From: Candidatus Roslinia caecavium
GTDB taxonomy: Bacteria > Bacillota > Clostridia > Monoglobales > Monoglobaceae
Assembly (NCBI GenBank): GCA_904419955.1
Contig: CAJFTO010000001.1
Span: 62,001-126,000 of the forward strand
DNA: 64,000 bases
Direction of reading: 5' to 3'
Part shown: positions 53,396-61,292 of the stretch, piece by piece
How positions within the stretch are numbered: the first letter of the stretch is position 1
How the letters are laid out: every line of letters begins with the position of its first letter
Program-made: the position numbers and the translations under genes
Notes under the pieces: generated by a model
What the model saw: only the letters and a program-made list of their open reading frames with translations
Database searches by the model: none
Told to the model about the DNA's origin: nothing

Positions 53396-54844
53396 TTAAT
53401 ACGCTACCCCGAAGTAATCGCAAATACCTCTCGTTATAGCTTCAGCATAAAGTTGCTGACAACCGCTGTCCGCAAGTATCGCCGCGTCCGAAGCCGTATC
53501 TATAAACGCCGTCTCCAGCAAAACGGAAGGCATATCGGTATATTTTAGAACCGCAAAACCGGCTTCTTTTATACCCCTGTTGCTAAGCCCCAAAAGATTC
53601 GTAACATATCCTTGGATATTCTTAGCCAAAGCCGCGCCGCTCGCGCTGTTATAATAGTAATATGTTTCCGTTCCGGTTCCGCCTCCGGCGTTGCAGTGTA
53701 TCGATACAAACAGATCGGCGCCCGCGTTGTTCGCTATATCCGCTCTTCTTCTAAGACTTGCGCTTACCGACTCGTTAGATACGTTATCGTATACGCTGTT
53801 TCTGGTCATTATTACCGTAAAACCTTTAGACTCAAGTAAAGGTTTTACTTTTTCCGCTATATAATATGTAATATCCTGCTCTCTGATACCGTTTCCAACC
53901 GCTCCGGTATCGACGCCGTTATAGTTATGTCCCGGATCGATAACGATCGTAAGTCCGTTTGACGCCGTCTGGCTCGTCTCAGGCGCGTATACGGGCTCTT
54001 GAGTAGGTACGGGAGTCGGATCCGGCGTCGGCGCTATCGTAGGCTCCGGAGTTGGAACCGCAGTCGGCATGGGAGTCGGATCCGGCGTCGGCGCGGCTGT
54101 AGGAGCCGCCTCTTCACTGAATATATCAGTCTTATCTTCCGTATCTACAATACTGCTGCCAACGTCCGCGCCGCTCGTGTTGCCAAGCCCGCTGTTAGTA
54201 AGATCGGACGCGTCTATCGTCTGATCCTCTTCCGTCTCAAAAACGCCGTCGTTTATCAGATCCAACGAATTATATACCATCTGAGCCACAAACGCTCTGT
54301 TCGCGCTCTCGCCTATATTCTTCTGAGTTCCCTCAAGCAAATCGTATTTATCGGCGACGCTTATGTAACCCGAATACCAGTACGGACCGACCGCTCTAAG
54401 ACTCTCGTCGCCGGTCCCGGTCGAACAAACCACCATCTTAACAACCTGTTCGTAAGTGACCGGATCCGCGGGTCTGAACGTACCGTCCAGCATACCGTTT
54501 ATATATCCGTTTTCATAACAAAACGATATGTATCCGAGCGCCCAATAATCGTCGCTGACGTCCGGAAACGGAACCGATTCAGCCGTGTAATAATCGGCGT
54601 TGTAACCCATCGCCCTCGACAAAAACGCGCAGAACTCCGCGCGGGTCGTCTGAGCCGAAGGAGCAAAATTACCGTCTTCTCTACCTTGTATTATCCCCAT
54701 ATTGCTTAACGTGTCCACCGCCGTATAATACGACGCGGTAATCGGCACGTCTGAAAATTCTTTTGCGCTGATACTGCTTGGAATAGCAAATATTAACATA
54801 GAAAGCGCTATAACCCCCAATGTTAATAATATGTTTTTCCTCAA
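53396..54844 (-). CDS. SLH-anchored N-acetylmuramoyl-L-alanine amidase
   Basis: A 482-residue exported wall enzyme. After a signal peptide ending SISAKE come SLH repeats (about residues 28-190; GIIQGREDGNFAPSAQTTRA, YINGMLDGTFRPADPVTYEQ). A Pro/Thr linker (about 250-305) and a zinc-dependent Amidase_3 domain (about 312-482) follow. Zn ligands are visible in IDPGHNYNG (His), GIREQDITYY (Glu) and FVSIHCNAG (His), with the catalytic Glu in VLLETAFID. It cleaves the amide bond between N-acetylmuramic acid and L-Ala in peptidoglycan during growth or separation. The frame is open from a GTG at 54853; GAGGTG there serves better as the ribosome site for the TTG at 54844. Confidence 0.93.
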   Translation of the reverse strand: MRKNILLTLGVIALSMLIFAIPSSISAKEFSDVPITASYYTAVDTLSNMGIIQGREDGNFAPSAQTTRAEFCAFLSRAMGYNADYYTAESVPFPDVSDDYWALGYISFCYENGYINGMLDGTFRPADPVTYEQVVKMVVCSTGTGDESLRAVGPYWYSGYISVADKYDLLEGTQKNIGESANRAFVAQMVYNSLDLINDGVFETEEDQTIDASDLTNSGLGNTSGADVGSSIVDTEDKTDIFSEEAAPTAAPTPDPTPMPTAVPTPEPTIAPTPDPTPVPTQEPVYAPETSQTASNGLTIVIDPGHNYNGVDTGAVGNGIREQDITYYIAEKVKPLLESKGFTVIMTRNSVYDNVSNESVSASLRRRADIANNAGADLFVSIHCNAGGGTGTETYYYYNSASGAALAKNIQGYVTNLLGLSNRGIKEAGFAVLKYTDMPSVLLETAFIDTASDAAILADSGCQQLYAEAITRGICDYFGVAY

Positions 54845-54934
54845 AATAATCACCTCGTAAATTTTTTACAGCCGACCTCTCGCCGCCCGTTTTTCTATTG
54901 AAATTTTTAGTTTGTGCGTTAAAACTGTACATTT

Positions 54935-54964
54935 AGTATAACACCTGAAACATTTTAAAGTCAA
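54935..54964 (-). promoter_or_regulatory. Promoter of the SLH amidase
   Basis: On the minus strand TTGACT (54964-54959), 18 bases, TATACT (54940-54935). Confidence 0.72.
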
Positions 54965-55071
54965 GCAAATCAGCTTTTTTTTACACTTTATTCATTGATT
55001 ATTAAAAGTCCCGCAATATTTTTTAGCGTTTTTTCATTAAAAACGTGTTCTTTGACCAAACTTAAGCAACT

Positions 55072-55116
55072 ATATATTGTGGTTTTATATTTACAATTTC
55101 AATATATTGTGGTTTT
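55072..55116. repeat. Direct repeat ATATATTGTGGTTTT, two copies
   Basis: Exact 15-bp copies at 55072-55086 and 55102-55116, 30 bases apart, in the AT-rich region between lrgB and the amidase. A 14-bp palindrome ATAAAACGTTTTAT lies at 55237-55250. No gene is seen between 54965 and 55262. Confidence 0.85.
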
Positions 55117-55262
55117 GATCTCCGTAACATTCCTGATATTATTTTGTAACACAATTGTAATATTAATTTTTGTAACAATTTTCCATTTTGGTGAAAATGC
55201 ACAAAACAACAAATGTAATACGGCGTACAGCCGCGAATAAAACGTTTTATCATAGCTAAATC

Positions 55263-55290
55263 AAGCGGCGGGGCGCCCAAACCGCCGCTT
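55263..55290 (-). terminator. Probable terminator of lrgAB
   Basis: A 9-bp stem AAGCGGCGG/CCGCCGCTT, 46 bases after the lrgB stop. The U run is poor (GATTTAGC), so it may act as a 3' end hairpin only. Confidence 0.55.
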
Positions 55291-55335
55291 CATGTAAACG
55301 GACGCGGCGTCGGCAAACGTCAGCTCGGCGCCCGG

Positions 55336-56031
55336 TTATAGGAAAATCGAGTATACAGTGGTAAAAAGTCCTGCGAGGCAGATAGCGATACCGCTCATCG
55401 CGCCCTCGACGTCGCCCATCTCGAGCGCCTTGCTGGTTCCGAGCGCGTGGGAGCAGGTTCCTATGCCCACTCCGGCCGCCGCTTTATTATGTATCTTAAA
55501 CAGCTTCACAAAAGTAGGGGCGCACACCGCGCCCATTATTCCGGTTATCATCAGCGCGGCGACGGTTATCGAAGGCATGCCGCCGGCGCTTTCCGAGATC
55601 GGTATAGCTATCGCGGTAGTGACCGACTTTGGAGCGAGCGACGCGGTCAAACTTTCGTCGAAGCCGAACATATGGCAGAGGAATACGACAAATACCATAG
55701 AGACCAGCGAACCTACCGCCGTTCCTATTATCACCGGAAGCCAGTCTTTTTTAAGAAGCTGGATCTGGTCGTATATCTTGACCGCAAGTACTGCGGTTGC
55801 CGGACCCAGGAACAGCTCGACGCAGCTTCCGCCTATGTCGTAATTTTCGTATGGAATGTTAAAAACCAACAAAACCAGCACGATGAGCGCATCCGATATA
55901 AGAACCGGATTTACAAACGGAGTCCCGGTCTTTTTGTTCAGCCATACGCCGAGCATATACGTAAATATTGTGAGCGCTATCCCAAACGCCGGAAGCGCGG
56001 AAATTTCTGTAATCAACTCGATATCGATCAT
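55336..56031 (-). CDS. lrgB: LrgB/CidB-family membrane protein
   Basis: A 231-residue polytopic protein of the LrgB family, with GTPFVNPVLISDALIVLVL near the N-terminus, LGPATAVLAVKIY, and the diagnostic LAPKSVTTAIAIPISE and GTCSHALGTSKALEMGDVEG. LrgA/LrgB pairs are holin/antiholin-like and are linked to autolysis and, in some species, to pyruvate or glycolate transport. It follows lrgA by 63 bases. A GAAAGG ribosome site precedes the ATG. The SLH amidase next door is a possible murein hydrolase partner, but that link is inference from position only. Confidence 0.93.
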   Translation of the reverse strand: MIDIELITEISALPAFGIALTIFTYMLGVWLNKKTGTPFVNPVLISDALIVLVLLVFNIPYENYDIGGSCVELFLGPATAVLAVKIYDQIQLLKKDWLPVIIGTAVGSLVSMVFVVFLCHMFGFDESLTASLAPKSVTTAIAIPISESAGGMPSITVAALMITGIMGAVCAPTFVKLFKIHNKAAAGVGIGTCSHALGTSKALEMGDVEGAMSGIAICLAGLFTTVYSIFL

Positions 56032-56094
56032 TGTACGCAGCCTTTCTATTCTATTATATATATCGTTATATTTGACCGGCTACCGGCCGAGACT

Positions 56095-56478
56095 TTAGCT
56101 CTCCCGACGCTTAAGCCTTCTGTTTTTCAGCCCGCTCTGTATCTTCATCACGGCTATGACCGTATACGCGGTCGCCGCGAAGGTCACGACCGTCGAGAGC
56201 AGACATATTACGAGTATCCCGACAACGTTTGATTTCACCGTATCAAACACCGTCATTATCTCGACGCCGGACGGCACAAAGAAAAAAGCCATGTTATCCA
56301 GCAAATATCCGCTCGTAGTCCTGATCTGGTTCGGCTTCAATATTTTAAGGATAAAACATAAGAACAGCAGAACCATGCTGACCACGCTGGCCGGCGTCGG
56401 TACGGGAATCAGCGCCGATACCGCGCTTCCCGCAATGCATATCAAAAAAATTATCGCTATTTCTTTAAGAAGTCTCAA
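56095..56478 (-). CDS. lrgA: LrgA/CidA-family membrane protein
   Basis: A 127-residue protein with four membrane segments, the usual length for LrgA. The N-terminal FLICIAGSAVSALIPVPTPA and the central NMAFFFVPSGVEIM are family marks. The frame is open far upstream (to 56763), but the extra residues have no LrgA similarity. GGAGG lies 7 bases before the TTG at 56478, which gives the normal N-terminus. It is first in the lrgAB operon. A lytS/lytR regulator is not nearby. Confidence 0.9.
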   Translation of the reverse strand: MRLLKEIAIIFLICIAGSAVSALIPVPTPASVVSMVLLFLCFILKILKPNQIRTTSGYLLDNMAFFFVPSGVEIMTVFDTVKSNVVGILVICLLSTVVTFAATAYTVIAVMKIQSGLKNRRLKRRES

Positions 56479-56580
56479 TTTTAAACCTCCCGCCAATAAA
56501 CAGTCGCCGCGCTCGTCTTTCCGCCGGTCGCAGGACTCGGGCGGCGCGGCTTTTAAACGCTCGTAAAACGCGCTTTTCTG

Positions 56581-56609
56581 ATTATACATCATCGTTAAAA
56601 TCATGTAAA
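56581..56609 (-). promoter_or_regulatory. Promoter of lrgAB
   Basis: On the minus strand TTTACA (56609-56604), 17 bases, TATAAT (56586-56581), about 100 bases before the lrgA start. Confidence 0.72.
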
Positions 56610-56711
56610 TAAAATATTCGACAAGATTTGCGTTAAATATTTCTGAAACATATGTATATTTTTCATCATTTATATTCATATTCGCCTCAAAACCAGTATA
56701 ATTACTCAAAC

Positions 56712-56760
56712 AAAAAATACGCCCGCGCCGGGACGAGCGATCGTCTCTAAAGCGCGGACG
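56712..56760 (-). terminator. Terminator of the MarR-ABC operon
   Basis: On the minus strand CGTCCGCGC pairs with GCGCGGGCG (one wobble), followed by TATTTTTTG. It lies about 50 bases after the ABC gene stop. Confidence 0.85.
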
Positions 56761-56809
56761 CAAAACGTTAACTATTAAATTCGAATCGATATAAAACGCA
56801 AGCGGCGTA

Positions 56810-58735
56810 TTACGAAAGCTCGAACGCGCCGGTATAAAGCTGATAATACCTGCCCTTCTGGGCTATCAGTTCGTCGTGACTTCCGCGTTCTATTATCTCG
56901 CCCTGTTCCAGAACCATGATAGCGTCCGAATTTCTTACGGTCGACAGTCTATGGGCTATAACGAATACCGTTCTGCCCTTCATAAGACCGTCCATACCCT
57001 TTTCTATAAGCGCCTCGGTACGCGTGTCTATAGAACTGGTCGCCTCGTCGAGTATCAGAACCGGCGGGTCGGCTACCGCCGCGCGGGCTATCGCTATAAG
57101 CTGTCTCTGTCCTTGGCTCAGATTCGCGCCGTCCGAGGTCAGCATGGTATTATAGCCGTTGGGAAGATGTGTTATGAACCAGTGCGCGTTCGCAAGCTTC
57201 GCCGCTCTTATTACCTCGTCGTCGGTCGCGTCGAGCTTACCGTATCTGATATTGTCCATAACGGTTCCCGTGAACAGATGCGTATCCTGAAGTACGATCG
57301 AGAGCGTGTGTCTCAAATCGTCCTTTTTTATCTTATTTATATTAATGCCGTCGTATCTGATCTTACCGTCGGCGATGTCGTAGAAACGGTTTATCAGATT
57401 GGTAATAGTCGTCTTACCCGCTCCGGTAGAACCGACGAACGCGATCTTCTGCCCCGGTTTTGCATGGAGCGAAAGATCCTTAAGCACCATCTTTCTGCCG
57501 TCGTAACTGAAATCAACGTGATTAAGCTCGACGTCGCCCTTGATCTCTTTGTACGTGATACTGCCGTCGCCATGTCTGTGTTTCCAAGCCCAACGTCCGG
57601 TTCTGTGAGCGATCTCTGTAATGTGTCCGGTCTCGTCGTCGATAACGGCGTTGACCATCTGAACGTATCCGTCGTCTACCTCGACATCCTCGTCGAGCAC
57701 GTTGAATATACGTTCCGCGCCGGCTAACGCGTTAAGTATTACGTTTACCTGCTGCGAGATCTGCGTTATCGGGTTCGAGAAAGACCTCGTATACTGCAAA
57801 AACGCTACCAGAGAGCCTACGCTCAGCGCCAGCAGTCCGCCGTCGACGTTTCCGCTGAATATGGTGATAAGGGAGCCGACTATCGCTATGACCACGTATT
57901 GTATATTAGATATATTAGCCATTATCGGCATCAATATGTTTGCGAATGTGTTCGCGCTCGCCGCCGAATCTGCAAGCTCGTCGTTTTCCTTATCAAAATC
58001 CTCTTTTGCTTCCTTTTCGTGACAGAATACCTTTACGACTTTCTGACCCTCTATAAACTCTTCAATGAAGCCGTTGGTAGAACCCAAAGCCGCCTGCTGC
58101 TTCTTAAAGAAGAAGGACGATTTCGAACCTATGAGCTTGGTTACAACTACCATTACGCCGAGAAATACCAGCACCAACAGCGTAAGCAAAGGGCTGAGTA
58201 TCAGCATCATTATAAACACTCCGATAACGGTCACCGTCGAGTTTATGACCTGCGAAAAACTCTGCGAAAGCATCATTCTGACCGCGTCCGCGTCGTTGGT
58301 AAAGCGGCTCATTATGTCGCCGTTTGAGTTGGTGTCGAAATATTTTATAGGTAGTTTCTCTAAGTGCTCGAACAGATCCGTCCTGATCTTATACAGCGTG
58401 CCGCAGGATACGTCCACCATCAAGCGGTTGTACGCCCATGTCGCGAACGCTCCGGCTACGTATATAAACAGCATCGCAAGTATTATCCCTATAAATGGCG
58501 CCAGATTTACGTTCTCCTGCCCTATAAAGGGCGCTATGTAATCGTTTATTATCGGCCTTAGGAAATATGTCCCCGCCACGTTAGCGGCGGCCGAGATCAA
58601 AATAGCTAACACAGTCAGAACAAGTTTAGACCTGTACTCGCTCATATAGCTTACTATCCTGCCGAAGGTCTTTTTGGTATTTTTAGGTCTGGCCGTTCCA
58701 CGGCCTCTTCCACCCATTTGTGGTTGTGGAGGCAT
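56810..58735 (-). CDS. ABC multidrug exporter subunit with catalytic ATP site
   Basis: A 641-residue half-transporter with six membrane helices (about 35-330) and an ATPase domain: Walker A GSTGAGKTT, signature LSQGQRQLIAIARA and Walker B VLILDEATSSID with the catalytic Glu present. An insert before the ATPase domain (about 375-420) carries HITEIAHRTGRWAWKHRHG, which is unusual in the family. The frame is open to 58795, but AAAGGAG sits before the ATG at 58735. That ATG is one base after the stop of the partner gene, so the two are translationally coupled. The N-terminus is Gly/Pro/Arg-rich. The pair forms a heterodimeric exporter. Confidence 0.93.
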   Translation of the reverse strand: MPPQPQMGGRGRGTARPKNTKKTFGRIVSYMSEYRSKLVLTVLAILISAAANVAGTYFLRPIINDYIAPFIGQENVNLAPFIGIILAMLFIYVAGAFATWAYNRLMVDVSCGTLYKIRTDLFEHLEKLPIKYFDTNSNGDIMSRFTNDADAVRMMLSQSFSQVINSTVTVIGVFIMMLILSPLLTLLVLVFLGVMVVVTKLIGSKSSFFFKKQQAALGSTNGFIEEFIEGQKVVKVFCHEKEAKEDFDKENDELADSAASANTFANILMPIMANISNIQYVVIAIVGSLITIFSGNVDGGLLALSVGSLVAFLQYTRSFSNPITQISQQVNVILNALAGAERIFNVLDEDVEVDDGYVQMVNAVIDDETGHITEIAHRTGRWAWKHRHGDGSITYKEIKGDVELNHVDFSYDGRKMVLKDLSLHAKPGQKIAFVGSTGAGKTTITNLINRFYDIADGKIRYDGININKIKKDDLRHTLSIVLQDTHLFTGTVMDNIRYGKLDATDDEVIRAAKLANAHWFITHLPNGYNTMLTSDGANLSQGQRQLIAIARAAVADPPVLILDEATSSIDTRTEALIEKGMDGLMKGRTVFVIAHRLSTVRNSDAIMVLEQGEIIERGSHDELIAQKGRYYQLYTGAFELS

Positions 58736-58736
58736 A

Positions 58737-60467
58737 TTATTCAACTCCTTTCTGCTGCGATTCGTAAACTTCTCTGTAGATCTCGTTAGTCTCAAGCAGT
58801 TCGTCGTGCGTTCCGACCGCGTTGATTCGTCCGTTATCCATTACGACTATCTTATCCGCGTCCATTATCGACGTCACGCGCTGCGCTATTATTATCGTAG
58901 TAGTATCCTTAAGCTCTCTTGCGAACGCCTCGCGGATCTTCTTGTCGGTCGCTGTATCAACCGCGCTCGTACTGTCGTCCAAGATTATTATCCTCGGCTT
59001 TTTAAGCAAAGCTCTCGCTATACACAATCTCTGCTTCTGACCGCCGGATACGTTAACGCCGCCCTGACCGAGCATAGTATCGTATTTATCAGGGAACGAC
59101 ATAACAAAGTCGTGCGCCTGAGCCGCCTTACAGGCCTCGATTATCTCTTGATCCGTGGCGTTCTCATTACCCCACTTAAGATTATCCTTTATCGTTCCGC
59201 TAAACAACACGTTCTTCTGCAGAACCATCGCGACCTCGTCTCTGAGGTTCTTGATCTTATACCTGCGCACGTCGTGACCGCCGACTATGACCGAACCGTC
59301 GGTTACGTCGTAAAGCCTCGGTATAAGCTGTACCAGAGACGACTTGGACGAACCCGTACCGCCTATTATACCTACGGTCTCGCCGGATTTTATCTCCAGA
59401 TTTACATACCTGAGCGCGCAGCTCGAAATATCTTTATGATAGCTGAACGCTACGTTCTCGAATCTTACCGAGCCGTCTTCGAGTCTTAAATACTCGTCGC
59501 CATTATCGTCGGTTATATCTATCTCCTCGTTCATAACTTCCACGATTCTGTCGCCGGACGCCTTTGAATTTACCAGCATGATGAATATCATCGAAACCAT
59601 CATCAGCGCCATAAGGATCTGGGTAACATATGTAATAAAGCTGATGAGCTGACCGGTCTGCATGTCGCCGACGATTATCATGTTTCCGCCGAACCATAAT
59701 ATCGCGACTATACACGAATATATAACGAGCTGCATTATCGGCATGTTGGTTATTATAAGTTTCTCAGCCGCTTTCTGCGTATCCATTACGCCGCCCGCCG
59801 ATTCTTTAAACTTCTCGTCCTCGTAGTCCTCGCGGACAAACGCTTTGACGACGCGTATCGCGGACAGGTTCTCCTTTACCCTGTTATTCATTCCGTCGAT
59901 CCTATCAAGCATGATCCTGAATTTCGATATTGCTTTTTTCGAAATAACAATTACCGTAACGCCCAGGATCGGGATCGCCACTACAAAGATCAGCGCCAGC
60001 TCCGCATTGATGCTGACCGCCATTATAAGCGCCATGATAAACATTATCGGCGCGCGGACGCACATTCTTAGAATCATTTGCGCCGCGTTCTGAATGTTTG
60101 TGACGTCGGTAGTCAGCCTCGTGACCAAAGAACCCGTGCTGAATTTATCGACGTTAAAAAATGAAAAGTCCTGTATCTTATAGAACAGCGCCTTCCTGAT
60201 ATTCGCGGCGAAGCCCGTCGCGGCGACGGCGGCGGTCCTTGCGGCTCCCGCTCCGAACATCAGAGATAAAAACGCCATTAAGACCATAAGTCCGCCGGTT
60301 CTGAGCACATATCCCATATCCTGATTGGCGATGCCCACGTCGACCAGATTCGCCATGATCATCGGTATAGTCGTCTCCATAACGACCTCGCCCACAATCA
60401 AAAGCGGAGACGCAATAGAATACTTTTTGTCCTTGGCGGACATACATGATACCAATTGCTTTATCAT
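58737..60467 (-). CDS. ABC multidrug exporter subunit with degenerate ATP site
   Basis: A 576-residue half-transporter: six membrane helices (about 15-310), Walker A GGTGSSKSS (a Ser replaces the usual Gly), signature VSGGQKQRLCIARA, and Walker B IIILDDSTSAVD, where Asp replaces the catalytic Glu. This is the degenerate-site pattern of heterodimeric exporters such as TM287/288, BmrCD and EfrAB. The partner with the catalytic site is encoded immediately downstream. AAGGAGGAG precedes the ATG. The MarR-type gene lies upstream in the same operon and probably controls it. The substrate is unknown. Confidence 0.94.
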   Translation of the reverse strand: MIKQLVSCMSAKDKKYSIASPLLIVGEVVMETTIPMIMANLVDVGIANQDMGYVLRTGGLMVLMAFLSLMFGAGAARTAAVAATGFAANIRKALFYKIQDFSFFNVDKFSTGSLVTRLTTDVTNIQNAAQMILRMCVRAPIMFIMALIMAVSINAELALIFVVAIPILGVTVIVISKKAISKFRIMLDRIDGMNNRVKENLSAIRVVKAFVREDYEDEKFKESAGGVMDTQKAAEKLIITNMPIMQLVIYSCIVAILWFGGNMIIVGDMQTGQLISFITYVTQILMALMMVSMIFIMLVNSKASGDRIVEVMNEEIDITDDNGDEYLRLEDGSVRFENVAFSYHKDISSCALRYVNLEIKSGETVGIIGGTGSSKSSLVQLIPRLYDVTDGSVIVGGHDVRRYKIKNLRDEVAMVLQKNVLFSGTIKDNLKWGNENATDQEIIEACKAAQAHDFVMSFPDKYDTMLGQGGVNVSGGQKQRLCIARALLKKPRIIILDDSTSAVDTATDKKIREAFARELKDTTTIIIAQRVTSIMDADKIVVMDNGRINAVGTHDELLETNEIYREVYESQQKGVE

Positions 60468-60505
60468 TCATTCTCCTCCTTGCTTTAATAATGTTTTATA
60501 ATATA

Positions 60506-60964
60506 TTAAATATTTTTTGACAGCTCTTGATGCTCGATCAATTCCTGCTCTAAGTTATCCAATATCTTATCGAGTATACGGCATAGATCCGCTCGCTCCT
60601 CGTCGGTCAAACTTCCAAAAATCTTTATATCCGCCGAGTCGAAACTCTGCCTGGTATCTTCGACGATCTTTTCTCCAAGCTCCGTAAGATTTATCCTCTT
60701 ACAGCGAAGATTGTTCGGGTCCACGGTCTTTTTAATGATCCCGGCCTTCTCCAGCCGCTTCGTGGACAGCGCCACCGACGCCGGACTTACGTTCAGAGCG
60801 TCCGATATTTCAATCTGAGTGCAGTTTTCGTTCTTGTTAACATATTGAATGATCGGCATTTGGCTAAACTGTACCTGATCGCTCCCCAAGTCGGCCGCGA
60901 TCATGTTTCTGCGCATAATATGAAGTTTATCCATCCTCCGCATTATATCCATGTATGGATTCAC
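60506..60964 (-). CDS. MarR-family transcriptional regulator
   Basis: A 152-residue winged-helix regulator. The core is IIQYVNKNENCTQIEISDA, then LNVSPASVALSTKRLEKAG (recognition helix) and the wing KTVDPNNLRCKRINLTELG. Helices at both ends form the dimer interface. Such proteins often repress a drug exporter and are released by a phenolic or drug ligand. It is followed after 38 bases by the two ABC genes and precedes them in one operon. The frame is open from a TTG at 60985, but AGAGAGGTGA points to the GTG at 60964. Confidence 0.9.
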   Translation of the reverse strand: MNPYMDIMRRMDKLHIMRRNMIAADLGSDQVQFSQMPIIQYVNKNENCTQIEISDALNVSPASVALSTKRLEKAGIIKKTVDPNNLRCKRINLTELGEKIVEDTRQSFDSADIKIFGSLTDEERADLCRILDKILDNLEQELIEHQELSKNI

Positions 60965-61129
60965 CTTTTTCACCTCTCTATTCAATAATTTCTTACGCTT
61001 TCGCTAACCTATATTCTATTTCTATTCAAAAATAATTAAATCCCATCATAATTATGACAGGAATCCCCCATATTGTTTAATAACGCCTTAAATAAATATT
61101 AAATTTATGTTACGTGTTTAACTATCATG

Positions 61130-61153
61130 CGCTTAATTGTTAGCCGCTTAATT
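61130..61153 (-). promoter_or_regulatory. Possible MarR operator: direct repeat CGCTTAATT
   Basis: Exact 9-bp copies at 61130-61138 and 61145-61153, 15 bases apart, immediately after the -10 box on the minus strand. Confidence 0.4.
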
Positions 61154-61182
61154 ATTATATCAGGATTATATTAGAAAGTCAA
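61154..61182 (-). promoter_or_regulatory. Promoter of the MarR-ABC operon
   Basis: On the minus strand TTGACT (61182-61177), 17 bases, TATAAT (61159-61154), about 190 bases before the marR start. No ORF is seen in the leader. Confidence 0.78.
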
Positions 61183-61228
61183 CATATCGAATAAAATAAT
61201 ATTACACAAAATTACTTCGAGAATAATC

Positions 61229-61264
61229 AAAAAAATCGGGCTTGCATACAAACATACAAGTCCG
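61229..61264 (-). terminator. Terminator of the secreted C1 peptidase gene
   Basis: On the minus strand CGGACTTG pairs with CAAGCCCG (one mismatch), followed by ATTTTTTT. Confidence 0.82.
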
Positions 61265-61292
61265 ACTCAATTTATTCAATTCATATTCCGCG

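Noticed and set aside
53990-54115. Duplicated GGGAGTCGGATCCGGCGTCG units
   Set aside because: They lie in the Pro/Thr linker of the SLH amidase and encode the repeated PDPTP-type linker; not a mobile or regulatory repeat.
54995-55240. Plus-strand hydrophobic ORF of 81 codons between the amidase and lrgB
   Set aside because: The start lacks a ribosome site, and the hydrophobicity follows from AT-rich intergenic DNA that contains the direct repeats.
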